Made by a program: the position numbers and the translations under genes
The notes under the pieces: generated by a model
Seen by the model: only the letters and a program-made list of their open reading frames with translations
Databases searched by the model: none
What the model was told of the DNA's origin: nothing
NCBI GenBank assembly: GCA_034522175.1
Contig: JAXHLQ010000001.1
Location: forward strand, 806,001 to 870,000
Direction: 5' to 3'
Origin: JAIPDZ01 sp034522175
GTDB lineage: Bacteria; Desulfobacterota; DSM-4660; Desulfatiglandales; Desulfatiglandaceae
DNA: 64,000 nucleotides
Shown here: one piece after another, positions 54,800 through 62,890 of the stretch
Numbering within the stretch: the stretch's first letter is position 1
Layout: every line of letters starts with the position of its first letter

Positions 54800-55282
54800 A
54801 TGGCTGAAGGCCAAACCGGTTTTTTCAGACGACAATGGAAGCAGGACGGACCCTTTGGCGTCATTGCCCGCCTGATCCTTGGAGTGATTTTCATCTATGC
54901 AAGTATTGATAAAATTGCGCACCCGGCGGCCTTTGCAAAGGACATCTACAATTACCAGATCCTTCCGGACGCCCTGATTAACCTCACCGCCATGGTCCTT
55001 CCCTGCCTGGAGCTGATTCTCGGCATCTTTTTGGTGGTCGGTCTGTTCCGGGAAGGGACTGCATTGATCGTAACGCTGCTCCTGCTCATGTTTTTTGGCG
55101 TCATGGTCTTCAACCTGGCTCGTGGCCTCGACATCCACTGCGGCTGTTTTTACACCAGTGCACAGGGAACGGACGGTGCACCCATGGCATGGTATGTGTT
55201 CAGGGACAGTCTTTTCCTCATCCCGGCGTTCTATCTGTTTTACTGCACTTTTCGCGCAAAAAAGGAGACATTGAGGGCCTGA
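54800..55282 (+). CDS. MauE/DoxX-family membrane redox protein
   Basis: A 160-residue four-helix membrane protein: VIARLILGVIFIYASIDKIA, AMVLPCLELILGIFLVVG, TALIVTLLLLMFFGVMVFNL, and FLIPAFYLFYC. The sequence GLDIHCGCFYTSA, a CGC pair, is typical of MauE-type proteins, which are paired with thiol/disulfide handling of secreted partners. Together with the rhodanese, DUF1573 and cytochrome genes it forms a periplasmic electron/disulfide relay. GATGGAGGTG precedes ATG 54800. Confidence 0.85.
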   Translation: MAEGQTGFFRRQWKQDGPFGVIARLILGVIFIYASIDKIAHPAAFAKDIYNYQILPDALINLTAMVLPCLELILGIFLVVGLFREGTALIVTLLLLMFFGVMVFNLARGLDIHCGCFYTSAQGTDGAPMAWYVFRDSLFLIPAFYLFYCTFRAKKETLRA

Positions 55283-55420
55283 GGGAAGAATTGGGGAGAA
55301 TCAGAGGGGCAGTTTTCGAAACGGATCGGAGTCGTGCCCCAAATTGGATAAGGACCCTATTGAAACGGCAGAAACAGCAACCGAGACTGTGCCTCACATC
55401 AATCCCGGAGGGTGGATAAT

Positions 55421-55777
55421 ATGAAAGCTTTCATCAAAGTCATGAAGGCTCTGTCCGACCCTAATCGCGTCAAGATCCTCAAGCTTCTCCAGCAAAAGCC
55501 CATGTTTGTGAGGGAAATCCAGGGGCTCCTCGGGATCTCTCAATCGGCCGTATCCAAACATCTCAAGGTGCTTGAGAATGCCGGTTTCGTCACTTTCCAC
55601 AAAGAGGGCACCTGGGTCAGGTATCGTCTGGCGAACGGAACAAGCAGCCCTTATGCGGCGAGTGTCTTGGGGAACCTCAGGCATTGGCTGGAGAATGAGT
55701 CTGAAATTAGTGAGTTGCAAGCAAGGCTTCCTGATATTCGGAAAGCAGGAGGCTGCACAAAGAATCATTCGTTGTAA
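55421..55777 (+). CDS. ArsR-family transcriptional regulator, copy 2
   Basis: An 118-residue winged-helix protein very similar to the ArsR at 46.2 kb: MKAFIKVMKALSDPNRVKIL, then FVREIQGLLGISQSAVSKHL and SVLGNLRHWLENESEISELQ. The N-terminal metal-binding CVC pair of the first copy is replaced by FVR, so metal sensing may differ; C-terminal GGCTKN has one Cys. ATG 55421 has GGAGGG at 55406-55411. It precedes a small ORF, ArsC and the sigma-54 regulator. Confidence 0.9.
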   Translation: MKAFIKVMKALSDPNRVKILKLLQQKPMFVREIQGLLGISQSAVSKHLKVLENAGFVTFHKEGTWVRYRLANGTSSPYAASVLGNLRHWLENESEISELQARLPDIRKAGGCTKNHSL

Positions 55778-55815
55778 CACGACATTATTAGCACTCATAA
55801 AGAACGAAGAAAAAG

Positions 55816-55896
55816 ATGAAAATCAAGGAAATTGCTGAACAAAACGACCTCAAGCCTACGGATCTCTATGAAATAATCAAAAAATCCATGGAATAG
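55816..55896 (+). CDS. Small ORF of 26 residues
   Basis: ATG 55816 to TAG 55894-55896 encodes a short charged peptide, MKIKEIAEQNDLKPTDLYEI then IKKSME. It resembles the helical N-terminal motif of some DUF4405-like or HTH proteins but stands alone. The site upstream (GAAGAAAAAG) is weak. Real expression is uncertain. Confidence 0.4.
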   Translation: MKIKEIAEQNDLKPTDLYEIIKKSME

Positions 55897-55936
55897 ATGA
55901 AGCAATAAACAGAAATAAGGAAGAGGATAAGGTTCC

Positions 55937-56373
55937 ATGACTGAAAAGCTTAAAATTTTGTTTTTATGCACCGGCAATTCCTGCCGGAGTCAGATGGCCG
56001 AGGCCTGGACGGATAAGCTCAAAGGGGATCAATTCGAGGCATATTCCGCAGGCGTGGCGCCAAAACCGATCGATCCCAGGGCCGTTACGGCCATGGCGGA
56101 GGCCGGAATCGATGTTTCGAGACAAAAGTCAAAAGATATCGATTCGTTGGGGAATATGGAATTCGAATATGTGGTCACGCTGTGTGACAACGCCAAAGAA
56201 TCCTGCCCCTTTTCCCGGCCGGAACCCGGCTGCTGCACCGGGGATTCGATGATCCCCCAAGACTCGCGCAAGATGCAGCGGATGAAGCGGAGGCCATGAA
56301 GCATTACCGTCGCGTGCGGGATGAGATCAAGGCCTTTGTGGAGAAGATGCCGGGGATATTGGAGGAAGAATAG
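55937..56373 (+). pseudogene. arsC: Thioredoxin-coupled arsenate reductase (LMW-PTP type), one frameshift
   Basis: A low-molecular-weight-phosphatase-fold ArsC: P-loop FLCTGNSCRSQMAEAW (CX5R), then VTLCDNAKESCPF with the two resolving cysteines of the thioredoxin-coupled enzyme. Near 56229-56232 one base is missing; the frame resumes as HRGFDDPPRLAQDAADEAEA and runs to TAG 56371-56373. It reduces As(V) to As(III), to be methylated or exported. ATG 55937 has AAGGAAGAGG upstream. Small thioredoxins of the island could serve as reductant. Confidence 0.9.
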
Positions 56374-56405
56374 ATCAGAACGAGATCCTTAGGAGGAGAT
56401 TTCGT

Positions 56406-56492
56406 ATGTCACCCCATGAAGAGGATATATTGAAAAATCCGGACGACACCTTACCCGATCCCCCGACGGCCTCACATGAAGGGAACGAATGA
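56406..56492 (+). CDS. Small acidic ORF of 28 residues
   Basis: ATG 56406 is preceded by AGGAGGAG at 56391-56398, an excellent site. The product is MSPHEEDILKNPDDTLPDPP then TASHEGNE. I do not recognise a family. The good ribosome site and location between arsC and the next small gene make it plausible as a small real gene. Confidence 0.45.
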   Translation: MSPHEEDILKNPDDTLPDPPTASHEGNE

Positions 56493-56534
56493 AAGGACGG
56501 GTGAGTCTCTCCCCCACCGGCAGTTGGCCGGCGC

Positions 56535-56770
56535 ATGCTAACATTTCCGGATAATACCCAGGTGAGCGTGAAAGGCCTCGACGATATCATGGCCGACCTG
56601 TTCGCTCAAGACAGAAGGCCGAACCATGAGACCGCCACGGAGATGATCCATCGTTTGGAAGAAAGAAGAACTTTATCCCCTCCTCCGAACTTGTGCGCAG
56701 AGAGTATGCCTTTGTCCTATTACGGGAATACAGGGAGTACATTAGGGATCGATCCGCCGGCGGCAGTTAA
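56535..56770 (+). pseudogene. Conserved small protein, one frameshift
   Basis: ATG 56535 starts MLTFPDNTQVSVKGLDDIMA, followed by DLFAQDRRPNHETATEMIHR. After LEER the frame shifts (missing base near 56665-56669) to KNFIPSSELVRREYAFVLLR and EYREYIRDRSAGGS, ending at TAA 56768-56770. A continuous product would be about 78 residues. It looks like a conserved small helical protein of Desulfobacterota metal/arsenic clusters, but no function is known to me. Confidence 0.55.
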
Positions 56771-56868
56771 AAAGAAGTCCTAACAAAGCAGCCTCGGCCT
56801 TCCATTATCACCCATTGCACTCCGGTCCTTGCGGATGATCAAGGTCGGGAAAGGTTCTCCAATCAGGA

Positions 56869-58274
56869 ATGCCGAGTTCCATGAAGAAAAATCCCGTTAA
56901 ACAGCATCAGCCTCCCAAAGCGGCGCCTAAAGGCCCGGCCGTGTCCTGTGCCATGCTCTCCCTTCCGCCTACCCACTGTTGCACCATCATAGAGAACATC
57001 ACCGAAGGGGTGCTTACCATTGATCTGGAAAAGACGATCACCTATTTCAACCCCGCGGCCGAAGCCGTCACAGGCTTTTCATCCAGCGAGGCGATCGGTC
57101 AGAAGTGCTTTGATATCTTTCGGGCCGATATCTGCGAAAAGGCATGTCCCCTTGACAGGAGTCTTGCAACAGGAAAGCCCGTATTGCATCCCCGGGCGAC
57201 CCTCATTAACAAGTCAGGCCGTGAAGTGCGGGTGAATACCAGCACCTCCCTGATCAAAGATGAAGCGGGAGACATCGTAGGGGCGGTAAGGATCTTCAGC
57301 GACCTCTCAGAGATAGAAGCGCTAAGGCGGAGTCTGAACCGGCGTTTTACCCACGAAGATATTGTGGGAAGACATCCCAGGATGAAGGAGATCCTGTCTT
57401 TTCTCCCGGACATTGCCGAAAGCGAAAGTGCCGTGCTTATCGAGGGGCCAACGGGATCAGGAAAAGAACTCATCGCCCGGGCCATCCACCACCTGAGCCC
57501 CCGCAAGGAAGGGCCGTTCATCGCGGTCAACTGCGCGGCCCTGCCTGAGACCCTGCTGGAATCCGAACTCTTCGGATATAGGAAAGGCGCCTTTACCGGG
57601 GCCGCGAAAGACAAACCCGGCCGGTTCTTCCTGGCGACAAGGGGACCCTGTTCCTGGATGAGATCTCCAGCACCTCCCCGTCGTTCCAGGCCGATCTCTT
57701 GAGGATCCTGGAAGGCGGCGAGTTCACCCCCCTTGGCGCCACCCGGACCTTGAAATCCGACTTCAGAGTGGTGACGGCCACAAACCTTGAACTCCATAAA
57801 CTGGTGCAGGACGATAAATTTCGGGAGGATCTCTACTACCGTCTGAACGTGGTAAAAATCAGCGTTCCCCCGCTCCGAAAGAGAAAAGAAGATATTCCGC
57901 TCCTCGTTGACCATTTCATCCGGAAATTCAACCTCCTCAAGGGCCGATCGGTCGAGGGGGTAACGCCGGAGGTCCTCGCCTTTCTCCTGGAACACCCCTT
58001 TCCCGGCAATATAAGGGAACTGGAAAACATCGTCGAATACGCCTTCATCACTTGCAAGGGCGTACGGATCGATATGGAGCACCTGTCAAGGGACCTGGTC
58101 AAAGGCCAAAAAGACCAGGGCCGACGCCTGTCTGCCGATGAACAGGAAGAGGCCGGAAAAATAAAGACCATTCTCAAAGAATGCCGGCAGAACCGGTCCA
58201 GAGCGGCCAGGGCCTTGGGCATGAGCCGCAGCACCCTCTGGCGAAAGATGAAAAAATATGGCCTGATGACATGA
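56869..58274 (+). pseudogene. PAS-domain sigma-54-dependent activator of the arsenic island, one frameshift
   Basis: About 468 residues: a PAS domain with cysteines in its N-terminal part (HCCTIIENITEGVLTIDLEK, CFDIFRADICEKACPLDRSL), then AAA+ with Walker A EGPTGSGKELIA, sigma-54 loop GAFTGAAKD and Walker B LFLDEI, then the Fis HTH CRQNRSRAARALGMSRSTLW. One base is missing near 57635-57639, where KGTLFLDEISSTSPSFQADL resumes. The Cys-rich PAS suggests metal or redox sensing. It probably activates a sigma-54 promoter in the island, although no unambiguous -24/-12 element was seen upstream of nearby genes. Confidence 0.85.
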
Positions 58275-58378
58275 AAGGAAAAATATACAACGCAATACTC
58301 AAACCGTAAGATTCGTGCAACTTGAGTGATAAATGGGGATCAAAACCAAGCAATAAATAAGAAGGAAGGAGAACCAAA

Positions 58379-58777
58379 ATGGAGAAAGAAGACCATGTGC
58401 CGGAAAACGCAATCTTTTGCTGCTTTGGCTGTATGTCCAGCGTCGGAACGCTCACCGGAGTGGCCGTTTTGGAGGCTTACAAGGCATTGGACAAGGAGAA
58501 GACGGGTCTCTTTTGCACCTCGGCTATAGCGGCCGGAGTCCCCAAACACAGAAAAACCACCGAAAAAGCCAAGACAATCATTGCCATAGATGGCTGCCAA
58601 AATAAGTGTGCGACGAAAATTCTGGAAAAGGACGGCTTCAAAATCGATAAGACCCTTAACCTCCTGCAGGACCTAAAAATACCCAAGATAGGGCCGTTCA
58701 AGCCATTTGACTATAGAGAAGAAGATATGGAAAAGACGGTAGCTGAAATCATCCGTCTGTGCGAAGGAAAAAGCTGA
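58379..58777 (+). CDS. Putative zinc-binding (DGC-domain) protein, copy 2
   Basis: A 132-residue protein: ENAIFCCFGCMSSVGTLTGV, GLFCTSAIAAGVPKH, and IIAIDGCQNKCATKILEKDG matching the DGC family. It lies just downstream of the sigma-54 activator. AAGGAAGGAG precedes ATG 58379. It is a divergent relative of the copy at 49.5 kb; metal specificity is unknown. Confidence 0.82.
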   Translation: MEKEDHVPENAIFCCFGCMSSVGTLTGVAVLEAYKALDKEKTGLFCTSAIAAGVPKHRKTTEKAKTIIAIDGCQNKCATKILEKDGFKIDKTLNLLQDLKIPKIGPFKPFDYREEDMEKTVAEIIRLCEGKS

Positions 58778-58873
58778 AATATTAAAATACTGGATTCCGG
58801 CTGTGCTTGGCTTGGCCTGTAGATCCATTAGCAAAAGGACATGCATTGCCGAAGCCATTTTTAGAGAAGCGGG

Positions 58874-59677
58874 ATGATTCCCTATCCACACATTAGTCCT
58901 GATATTTTTAGAATCGGCCCCCTCCAGATCCGATGGTACGGCCTCATGTACGTGCTCGCCTTCCTGGCCGCCTATTTCGTGATCAAGCGCCAGGAAAAAA
59001 GAAGACCCATCGGCCTGTCCCCCCGCCTGGTCCAGGATCTCATCTTTTATCTCATTGTCGGACTGATTGCCGGCGCCAGGCTGGGATATATCCTCTTTTA
59101 CCAGTACATGAATTTGATGGATTATGTCTATCACCCCCTCGAAATCATTGCGGTCTGGCACGGGGGCATGTCGTTTCACGGGGGGTTGATCGGGACCGTC
59201 ATCGCCGGGTGGTGGTTTTCCAAACGTCGCCGGATTTCCTTCCGGGCTTTGGCGGACCGGGTGATCGTGGCCGCACCCATCGGCCTGGGCCTGGGGCGGA
59301 TCGGGAACTTCATCAACGGCGAACTCTTCGGCCGGCCTTCCGATCTTCCGTGGGCCATGGTATTTCCCGGCGGAGGACCTTTACCCCGGCACCCCTCCCA
59401 GCTCTATGAGGCCTTCTTTGAAGGTCTGGTATTATTTCTGATCCTGCTGTGGCTGAGCAAGAAGAAAATCGCCGAAGGATTTCTTCTGGGGACCTTTCTT
59501 TGCGGCTATGGGTTCTTTCGCTTTGTTCTGGAGTTTTTCAGGGAACCGGACCCGCAGCTCGGCCTGATCATCGGGTCGTTTACCATGGGCCAGGCCCTTT
59601 CCGCCGCCATGGTCGTCGTTGGCATCTCCATCGCCTTGACAGTAACATTGCGTCATCGTAAATCATCAATCCTATAG
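58874..59677 (+). CDS. lgt: Prolipoprotein diacylglyceryl transferase
   Basis: A 267-residue integral membrane enzyme that transfers diacylglycerol from phosphatidylglycerol to the lipobox cysteine. Signature segments: WHGGMSFHGGLIGTVIAGWW, GRIGNFINGELFGRPSDLPW (Lgt signature with conserved Arg/Asn/Glu), HPSQLYEAFFEGLVLF, and FREPDPQLGLI. Seven hydrophobic helices are visible. Many lipoproteins occur in the window, as expected. AGAGAAGCGGG precedes ATG 58874. Confidence 0.97.
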   Translation: MIPYPHISPDIFRIGPLQIRWYGLMYVLAFLAAYFVIKRQEKRRPIGLSPRLVQDLIFYLIVGLIAGARLGYILFYQYMNLMDYVYHPLEIIAVWHGGMSFHGGLIGTVIAGWWFSKRRRISFRALADRVIVAAPIGLGLGRIGNFINGELFGRPSDLPWAMVFPGGGPLPRHPSQLYEAFFEGLVLFLILLWLSKKKIAEGFLLGTFLCGYGFFRFVLEFFREPDPQLGLIIGSFTMGQALSAAMVVVGISIALTVTLRHRKSSIL

Positions 59678-59692
59678 GAGGTTTTTGCTCCC

Positions 59693-60121
59693 ATGCATCC
59701 GACTTGCAGGATCTTTCTCATGCTTTCCGCCGGCATCATGCTTTTTGCCCATACTCAGGGCATCTGCGGGGAGGTTCATTCTCCTGAACCGGTCGATAAC
59801 GAGGCCAGGGGTCAGGGGCCGGACGCCGGAGCGGATACCAATGTCGGCGTCTGGCTGGCCTCCTTTTTCCGCGACCATATCTCGGCCGTGGACGGGAGCC
59901 GGTGTCCGAGCCAGCCCACCTGCTCGTCCTACAGTATAAAGGCCTTCAAAAAGCATGGGTTCTTCATCGGGTGGGCCATGATGGCCGACCGGTTGGTCCA
60001 CGAGATCGACGAATGGGCGGTCTCGCCGGTCAGGATGGTGAACGGGGAGCCCAAGATCATCGATCCCGTGGAAAACAACGATTTCTGGTGGTTTCAACCG
60101 GATGAAAAGGATGAAAAATAG
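59693..60121 (+). CDS. yidD: YidD-type membrane protein insertion efficiency factor
   Basis: A 142-residue protein: an N-terminal signal sequence (IFLMLSAGIMLFAHTQG) and a C-terminal YidD domain (SRCPSQPTCSSYSIKAFKKH, GFFIGWAMMADRLVHEID) with the conserved cysteine pair. YidD is normally about 70-90 residues and cytoplasmic; here it has an extra N-terminal signal and linker. It lies directly after lgt with AGGAGG between. Confidence 0.85.
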   Translation: MHPTCRIFLMLSAGIMLFAHTQGICGEVHSPEPVDNEARGQGPDAGADTNVGVWLASFFRDHISAVDGSRCPSQPTCSSYSIKAFKKHGFFIGWAMMADRLVHEIDEWAVSPVRMVNGEPKIIDPVENNDFWWFQPDEKDEK

Positions 60122-61037
60122 GATTTTCTGGATGGCAGCTTTGGCTTTGGGGATTTTCTTCTTGGAGGTGGTCCCGGCATTCCCGCGCCAGATCACCATC
60201 CATAGCGAAGACCAGTTCAATTATGCGCGAACCCGTATGCAAGAGGGCGCGTATATGAGGGCCGTGGAAGAATTCGAGCGGTTCATACGCCTTTTCCCTG
60301 AATCCCCTGACGTCCCCGAGGCACGCTGCCTCATGGGAATGTGTTATCTCGAAGCCCACCGATACGCCGAGGCGAGAGAAAGCCTCTCCCTCGTTGCCCT
60401 GCCTGATGCCACTGATCCGCTTGCCCAGAAGGCCCGTTTCCTGATGGGTGAGTCTTACTATCGGGAACAGAAGCCCCTAAAGGCTGCCAACTACTTTGAG
60501 CAGGTCTTCAAAGACGATCCGTCCGAGGCGTTGCGGGATGCGGCCGCCTATCGACTCGGGTGGGCACGGCTGCGGGAGAACAGATGGCAGGAGGCGTCCC
60601 ACAGCTTCCGCAGGGTGGAAAGGAAAAGCCCGCTCTATAACAGCGCCCTGGAACTTGAAAGAATGAGCCTCAAGGGTATGGGGTTGCCTTACAAGAGCCC
60701 GAACCAGGCAGGGGTGATGGCGGGCCTCCTCCCGGGGCTCGGCCATGCCTATGCGGGCCGCTACAGGAGCGCCATCGTCTCCTTTCTCCTGAACGGCCTC
60801 TTCATCTGGGCCACCGTGGAGTCTTTTCACCGGGATCACGATATCCTGGGCGGCGTGCTGGCCTTCGTGGAGGCCGGATGGTACGCCGGAAACATCTACG
60901 GCGCGGTGAACGCCACCCACAAATACAACCGAAAGCTGCAGGACGATTTTCGAAAGCGTCTGAACGATCGATTCAATCTCCGCCTCATCGCATCCAGAGA
61001 TGGGCGATGGGGGTTGTCCCTTGCCGTTCGCTTTTAG
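60102..61037 (+). CDS. TPR-repeat periplasmic/membrane protein
   Basis: ATG 60102 overlaps the yidD stop; a later ATG at 60111 is equally possible. The 311-residue product has a signal (FWMAALALGIFFLEVVPAFP), four or five TPR-like helical pairs (FNYARTRMQEGAYMRAVEEF, CLMGMCYLEAHRYAEARESL, FLMGESYYREQKPLKAANYF, RLGWARLRENRWQEASHSFR) and a hydrophobic C-terminal part (AGVMAGLLPGLGHAYAGRYR, AIVSFLLNGLFIWATVESFH) resembling DUF5683/TM2-like domains. It follows lgt-yidD in one block, so a role in envelope or membrane-protein biogenesis is plausible. Confidence 0.8.
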   Translation: MKRMKNRIFWMAALALGIFFLEVVPAFPRQITIHSEDQFNYARTRMQEGAYMRAVEEFERFIRLFPESPDVPEARCLMGMCYLEAHRYAEARESLSLVALPDATDPLAQKARFLMGESYYREQKPLKAANYFEQVFKDDPSEALRDAAAYRLGWARLRENRWQEASHSFRRVERKSPLYNSALELERMSLKGMGLPYKSPNQAGVMAGLLPGLGHAYAGRYRSAIVSFLLNGLFIWATVESFHRDHDILGGVLAFVEAGWYAGNIYGAVNATHKYNRKLQDDFRKRLNDRFNLRLIASRDGRWGLSLAVRF

Positions 61038-61117
61038 CTGCCTGCCTCCCGTCCAAAATATCGTATCATCTCAATAAGCTGGGGGGGATGGCTTTGCGCA
61101 AATCAGGACAAGCGGAC

Positions 61118-61146
61118 CCGAAAGGCGCACCTACCTCGGTTTTTTG
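61118..61146 (+). terminator. Candidate intrinsic terminator after the lgt-yidD-TPR block
   Basis: CCGAAAGG and CCTCGG form a short bulged stem with a loop between, followed by six T (61140-61145). Located in the convergent gap between the TPR and ParE genes. Confidence 0.4.
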
Positions 61147-61255
61147 AGATCATATAAAATATCGCCTTTAAACGCAGGAAAGCTTCCTCGAAACATGGGC
61201 ATCCAAATCGACTGCAGCCCACACTCCCCCACTGTTCATAGAGTTCCGGGGTCCA

Positions 61256-61564
61256 TTACAGATAGGCCGAAAGCTTACTGATGATGTCCGAACGACCGTG
61301 GAGAAAACGCAACACCTCAATATCGCCTCCGACACGGCGGTAGAAAATATAATGCTTTCCCACCACCACGTATCGAAAATCGCTACGCAGCATAGGATGG
61401 CTTCTCCCCAATTCGGGAAACTCAACCAGCAACGCCAGCCGCTCTTCAAGGCGGTTCTGATAAACCTCCAGTTGTCTCTGACCCCAGGCCTCCAGCGTGT
61501 ACTGAGCAATCTCGGCCAAGTCCTCTTCAGCCGATCGGGTGAGCCAATAGGTCCCTTGAGTCAT
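61256..61564 (-). CDS. parE: ParE/RelE-superfamily toxin
   Basis: A 102-residue RelE/ParE-fold toxin: YWLTRSAEEDLAEIAQYTLE, NRLEERLALLVEFPELGRSH, RYVVVGKHYIFYRRVGGDIE and VLRFLHGRSD. The RYVVV-YIFYR pattern matches ParE toxins, which inhibit DNA gyrase. Its ATG overlaps the ParD stop by 4 bp. Confidence 0.93.
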   Translation of the reverse strand: MTQGTYWLTRSAEEDLAEIAQYTLEAWGQRQLEVYQNRLEERLALLVEFPELGRSHPMLRSDFRYVVVGKHYIFYRRVGGDIEVLRFLHGRSDIISKLSAYL

Positions 61565-61806
61565 TCCTTTGTCCTGCGGCGGGTCCGTGAGATGACATCA
61601 CTGACCGAACAAGCGCTTCGGCCGCTCGCAACAGATGCTTCCAGCGTGCCGTTCAGCTCGCTCCAGGCTGCGTCGACGATGACGCGGTCATCCATGCGTC
61701 GAAGAGCATCCCGGACCACTTCGCTTGCATTTCCATAAAGACCGGAATGAACCTTTCGCTGGACGAACTCGTAAAGTTCAGGTGTAAGGGATACGTTCAT
61801 CTGCAT
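61561..61806 (-). CDS. parD: ParD-like antitoxin
   Basis: An 81-residue ribbon-helix-helix protein: MNVSLTPELYEFVQRKVHSG and YGNASEVVRDALRRMDDRV are the ParD DNA-binding and dimerisation part. The tail is rich in Ser/Arg. Stop and ParE start overlap by 4 bp, the standard parDE arrangement. Confidence 0.92.
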   Translation of the reverse strand: MQMNVSLTPELYEFVQRKVHSGLYGNASEVVRDALRRMDDRVIVDAAWSELNGTLEASVASGRSACSVSDVISRTRRRTKE

Positions 61807-61940
61807 GAGAAGACTCCTTTATCAAGAGGTACATTATGTCAAGTATAGCGCGAATTTTTATGCCGGTCAATGGTAAACCAGCCACGTGACATAACCTGAT
61901 TCTCTGCAAAAGGGTTTAAGGGGCGAAGCTGCGAATCGCG

Positions 61941-62186
61941 TCAAGGTTGATGGTGATAAGGTGAGGTGATAAGAAGTCGCTTTCTTGCGGAAGGAATATA
62001 GCGGAAACGGGCTTGGGTGTCAATTGTGGTTTTGTCCTGTGGGACGTCTATGAGTTCAAGAGTTGATGCGAATTGCAGGCTAAGCCCCATCTCTTTTAGA
62101 ATTCTTTCCCCCCGTTCAACAGACAGGCTGACAGCGGGTTTCGATATGCCGATTTTCTTTGCAATGGCTGAGGCCGTCTCTCCCAC
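61941..62186 (-). pseudogene. C-terminal fragment of a RAYT-like transposase
   Basis: The frame reads GETASAIAKKIGISKPAVSL and then SVERGERILKEMGLSLQ, matching the C-terminal helix-turn-helix tail of REP-associated tyrosine transposases (G-T---IA---GIS--AVS---RGE). The N-terminal catalytic part is absent upstream on the same strand. It complements in kind the N-terminal RAYT remnant at 21 kb, but the two are 41 kb apart and need not derive from one copy. Confidence 0.6.
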
Positions 62187-62506
62187 TGATGGTCGGCTCC
62201 GGGCGTATTAATTCTGGCTTGTCCTAGTACTAGCATAAAAAGCCATTAAACCATATTTGCTTCAACGGAAACTTCTGAACATATAGATGTCCCACAAGCC
62301 CCACACGAAAAGGGTGGTCAGGGCGACTGTCTTTTATGGAAAAGAAAAACTCGAATGAGGATCAGACGTTTGAGTTTGCGCGTCTCCTGAAGGAGGGAAG
62401 GCATCCTGTCAGGAGGCAACCACGCACATTTTAAGGGATTCCTCCACGGTCAACAACGTTACGCAGATGAGGAAGCTCGCCAGCATTTTGGCTCGGGTTT
62501 GCTATG
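62187..62506. other. Non-coding stretch of about 320 bp
   Basis: No credible gene or strong signal seen. Contains the region upstream (3') of the RAYT fragment and the 3' side of the TumE-like gene. It probably holds remains of a deleted mobile segment. Confidence 0.4.
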
Positions 62507-62890
62507 TTATGCCCCGAGAAAGGACTTCACAGCGGCAATCACCTGGTCGATGTCTTTCTCGATGTCCCCCGCATTAGGGAAGAATCGAAGATCCATCGTC
62601 CATTCTTCCGCTCGCTTATGAAAGTGATGAGGGTGGCTCGTCAATTGCTGTATTTCAGGCACGGTTTCGTGAGGATAATCGTCCCAACCGAAAAGGCGTT
62701 TGTCTCCAGGATACGGGAGACCATAGTCGATCACCGCGTATGAGTAACTTCTGGTGGTCGGATCAAAATGAATGTCCAGGAATCGGGTATCATCAATGGC
62801 GGCACGGACCTTGGCCCCCACCAGATTGATTTCACCAAAAAGTCCGCTGTCCCTGAGTTTCTCAACGACCCCTTTGTACCAAATCGTCAT
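62507..62890 (-). CDS. TumE-like (DUF6516) toxin
   Basis: A 127-residue protein: WYKGVVEKLRDSGLFGEINL, then TRSYSYAVIDYGLPYPGDKR and LFGWDDYPHETVPEIQ; then HHFHKRAEEWTMDLRFFP. The pattern YSY-VI-Y and WDD-PH-E with HFHKR matches the TumE/DUF6516 family, small proteins of type II toxin-antitoxin modules with a RelE-like fold. Its start overlaps the upstream gene's stop by 4 bp. Confidence 0.7.
   Translation of the reverse strand: MTIWYKGVVEKLRDSGLFGEINLVGAKVRAAIDDTRFLDIHFDPTTRSYSYAVIDYGLPYPGDKRLFGWDDYPHETVPEIQQLTSHPHHFHKRAEEWTMDLRFFPNAGDIEKDIDQVIAAVKSFLGA

Noticed and set aside
58778..58873. Possible small thioredoxin-like fragment (KILDSGCAW...) before lgt
   Set aside because: The match is only a few residues, there is no start, and the frame ends at once; not enough to call a gene.
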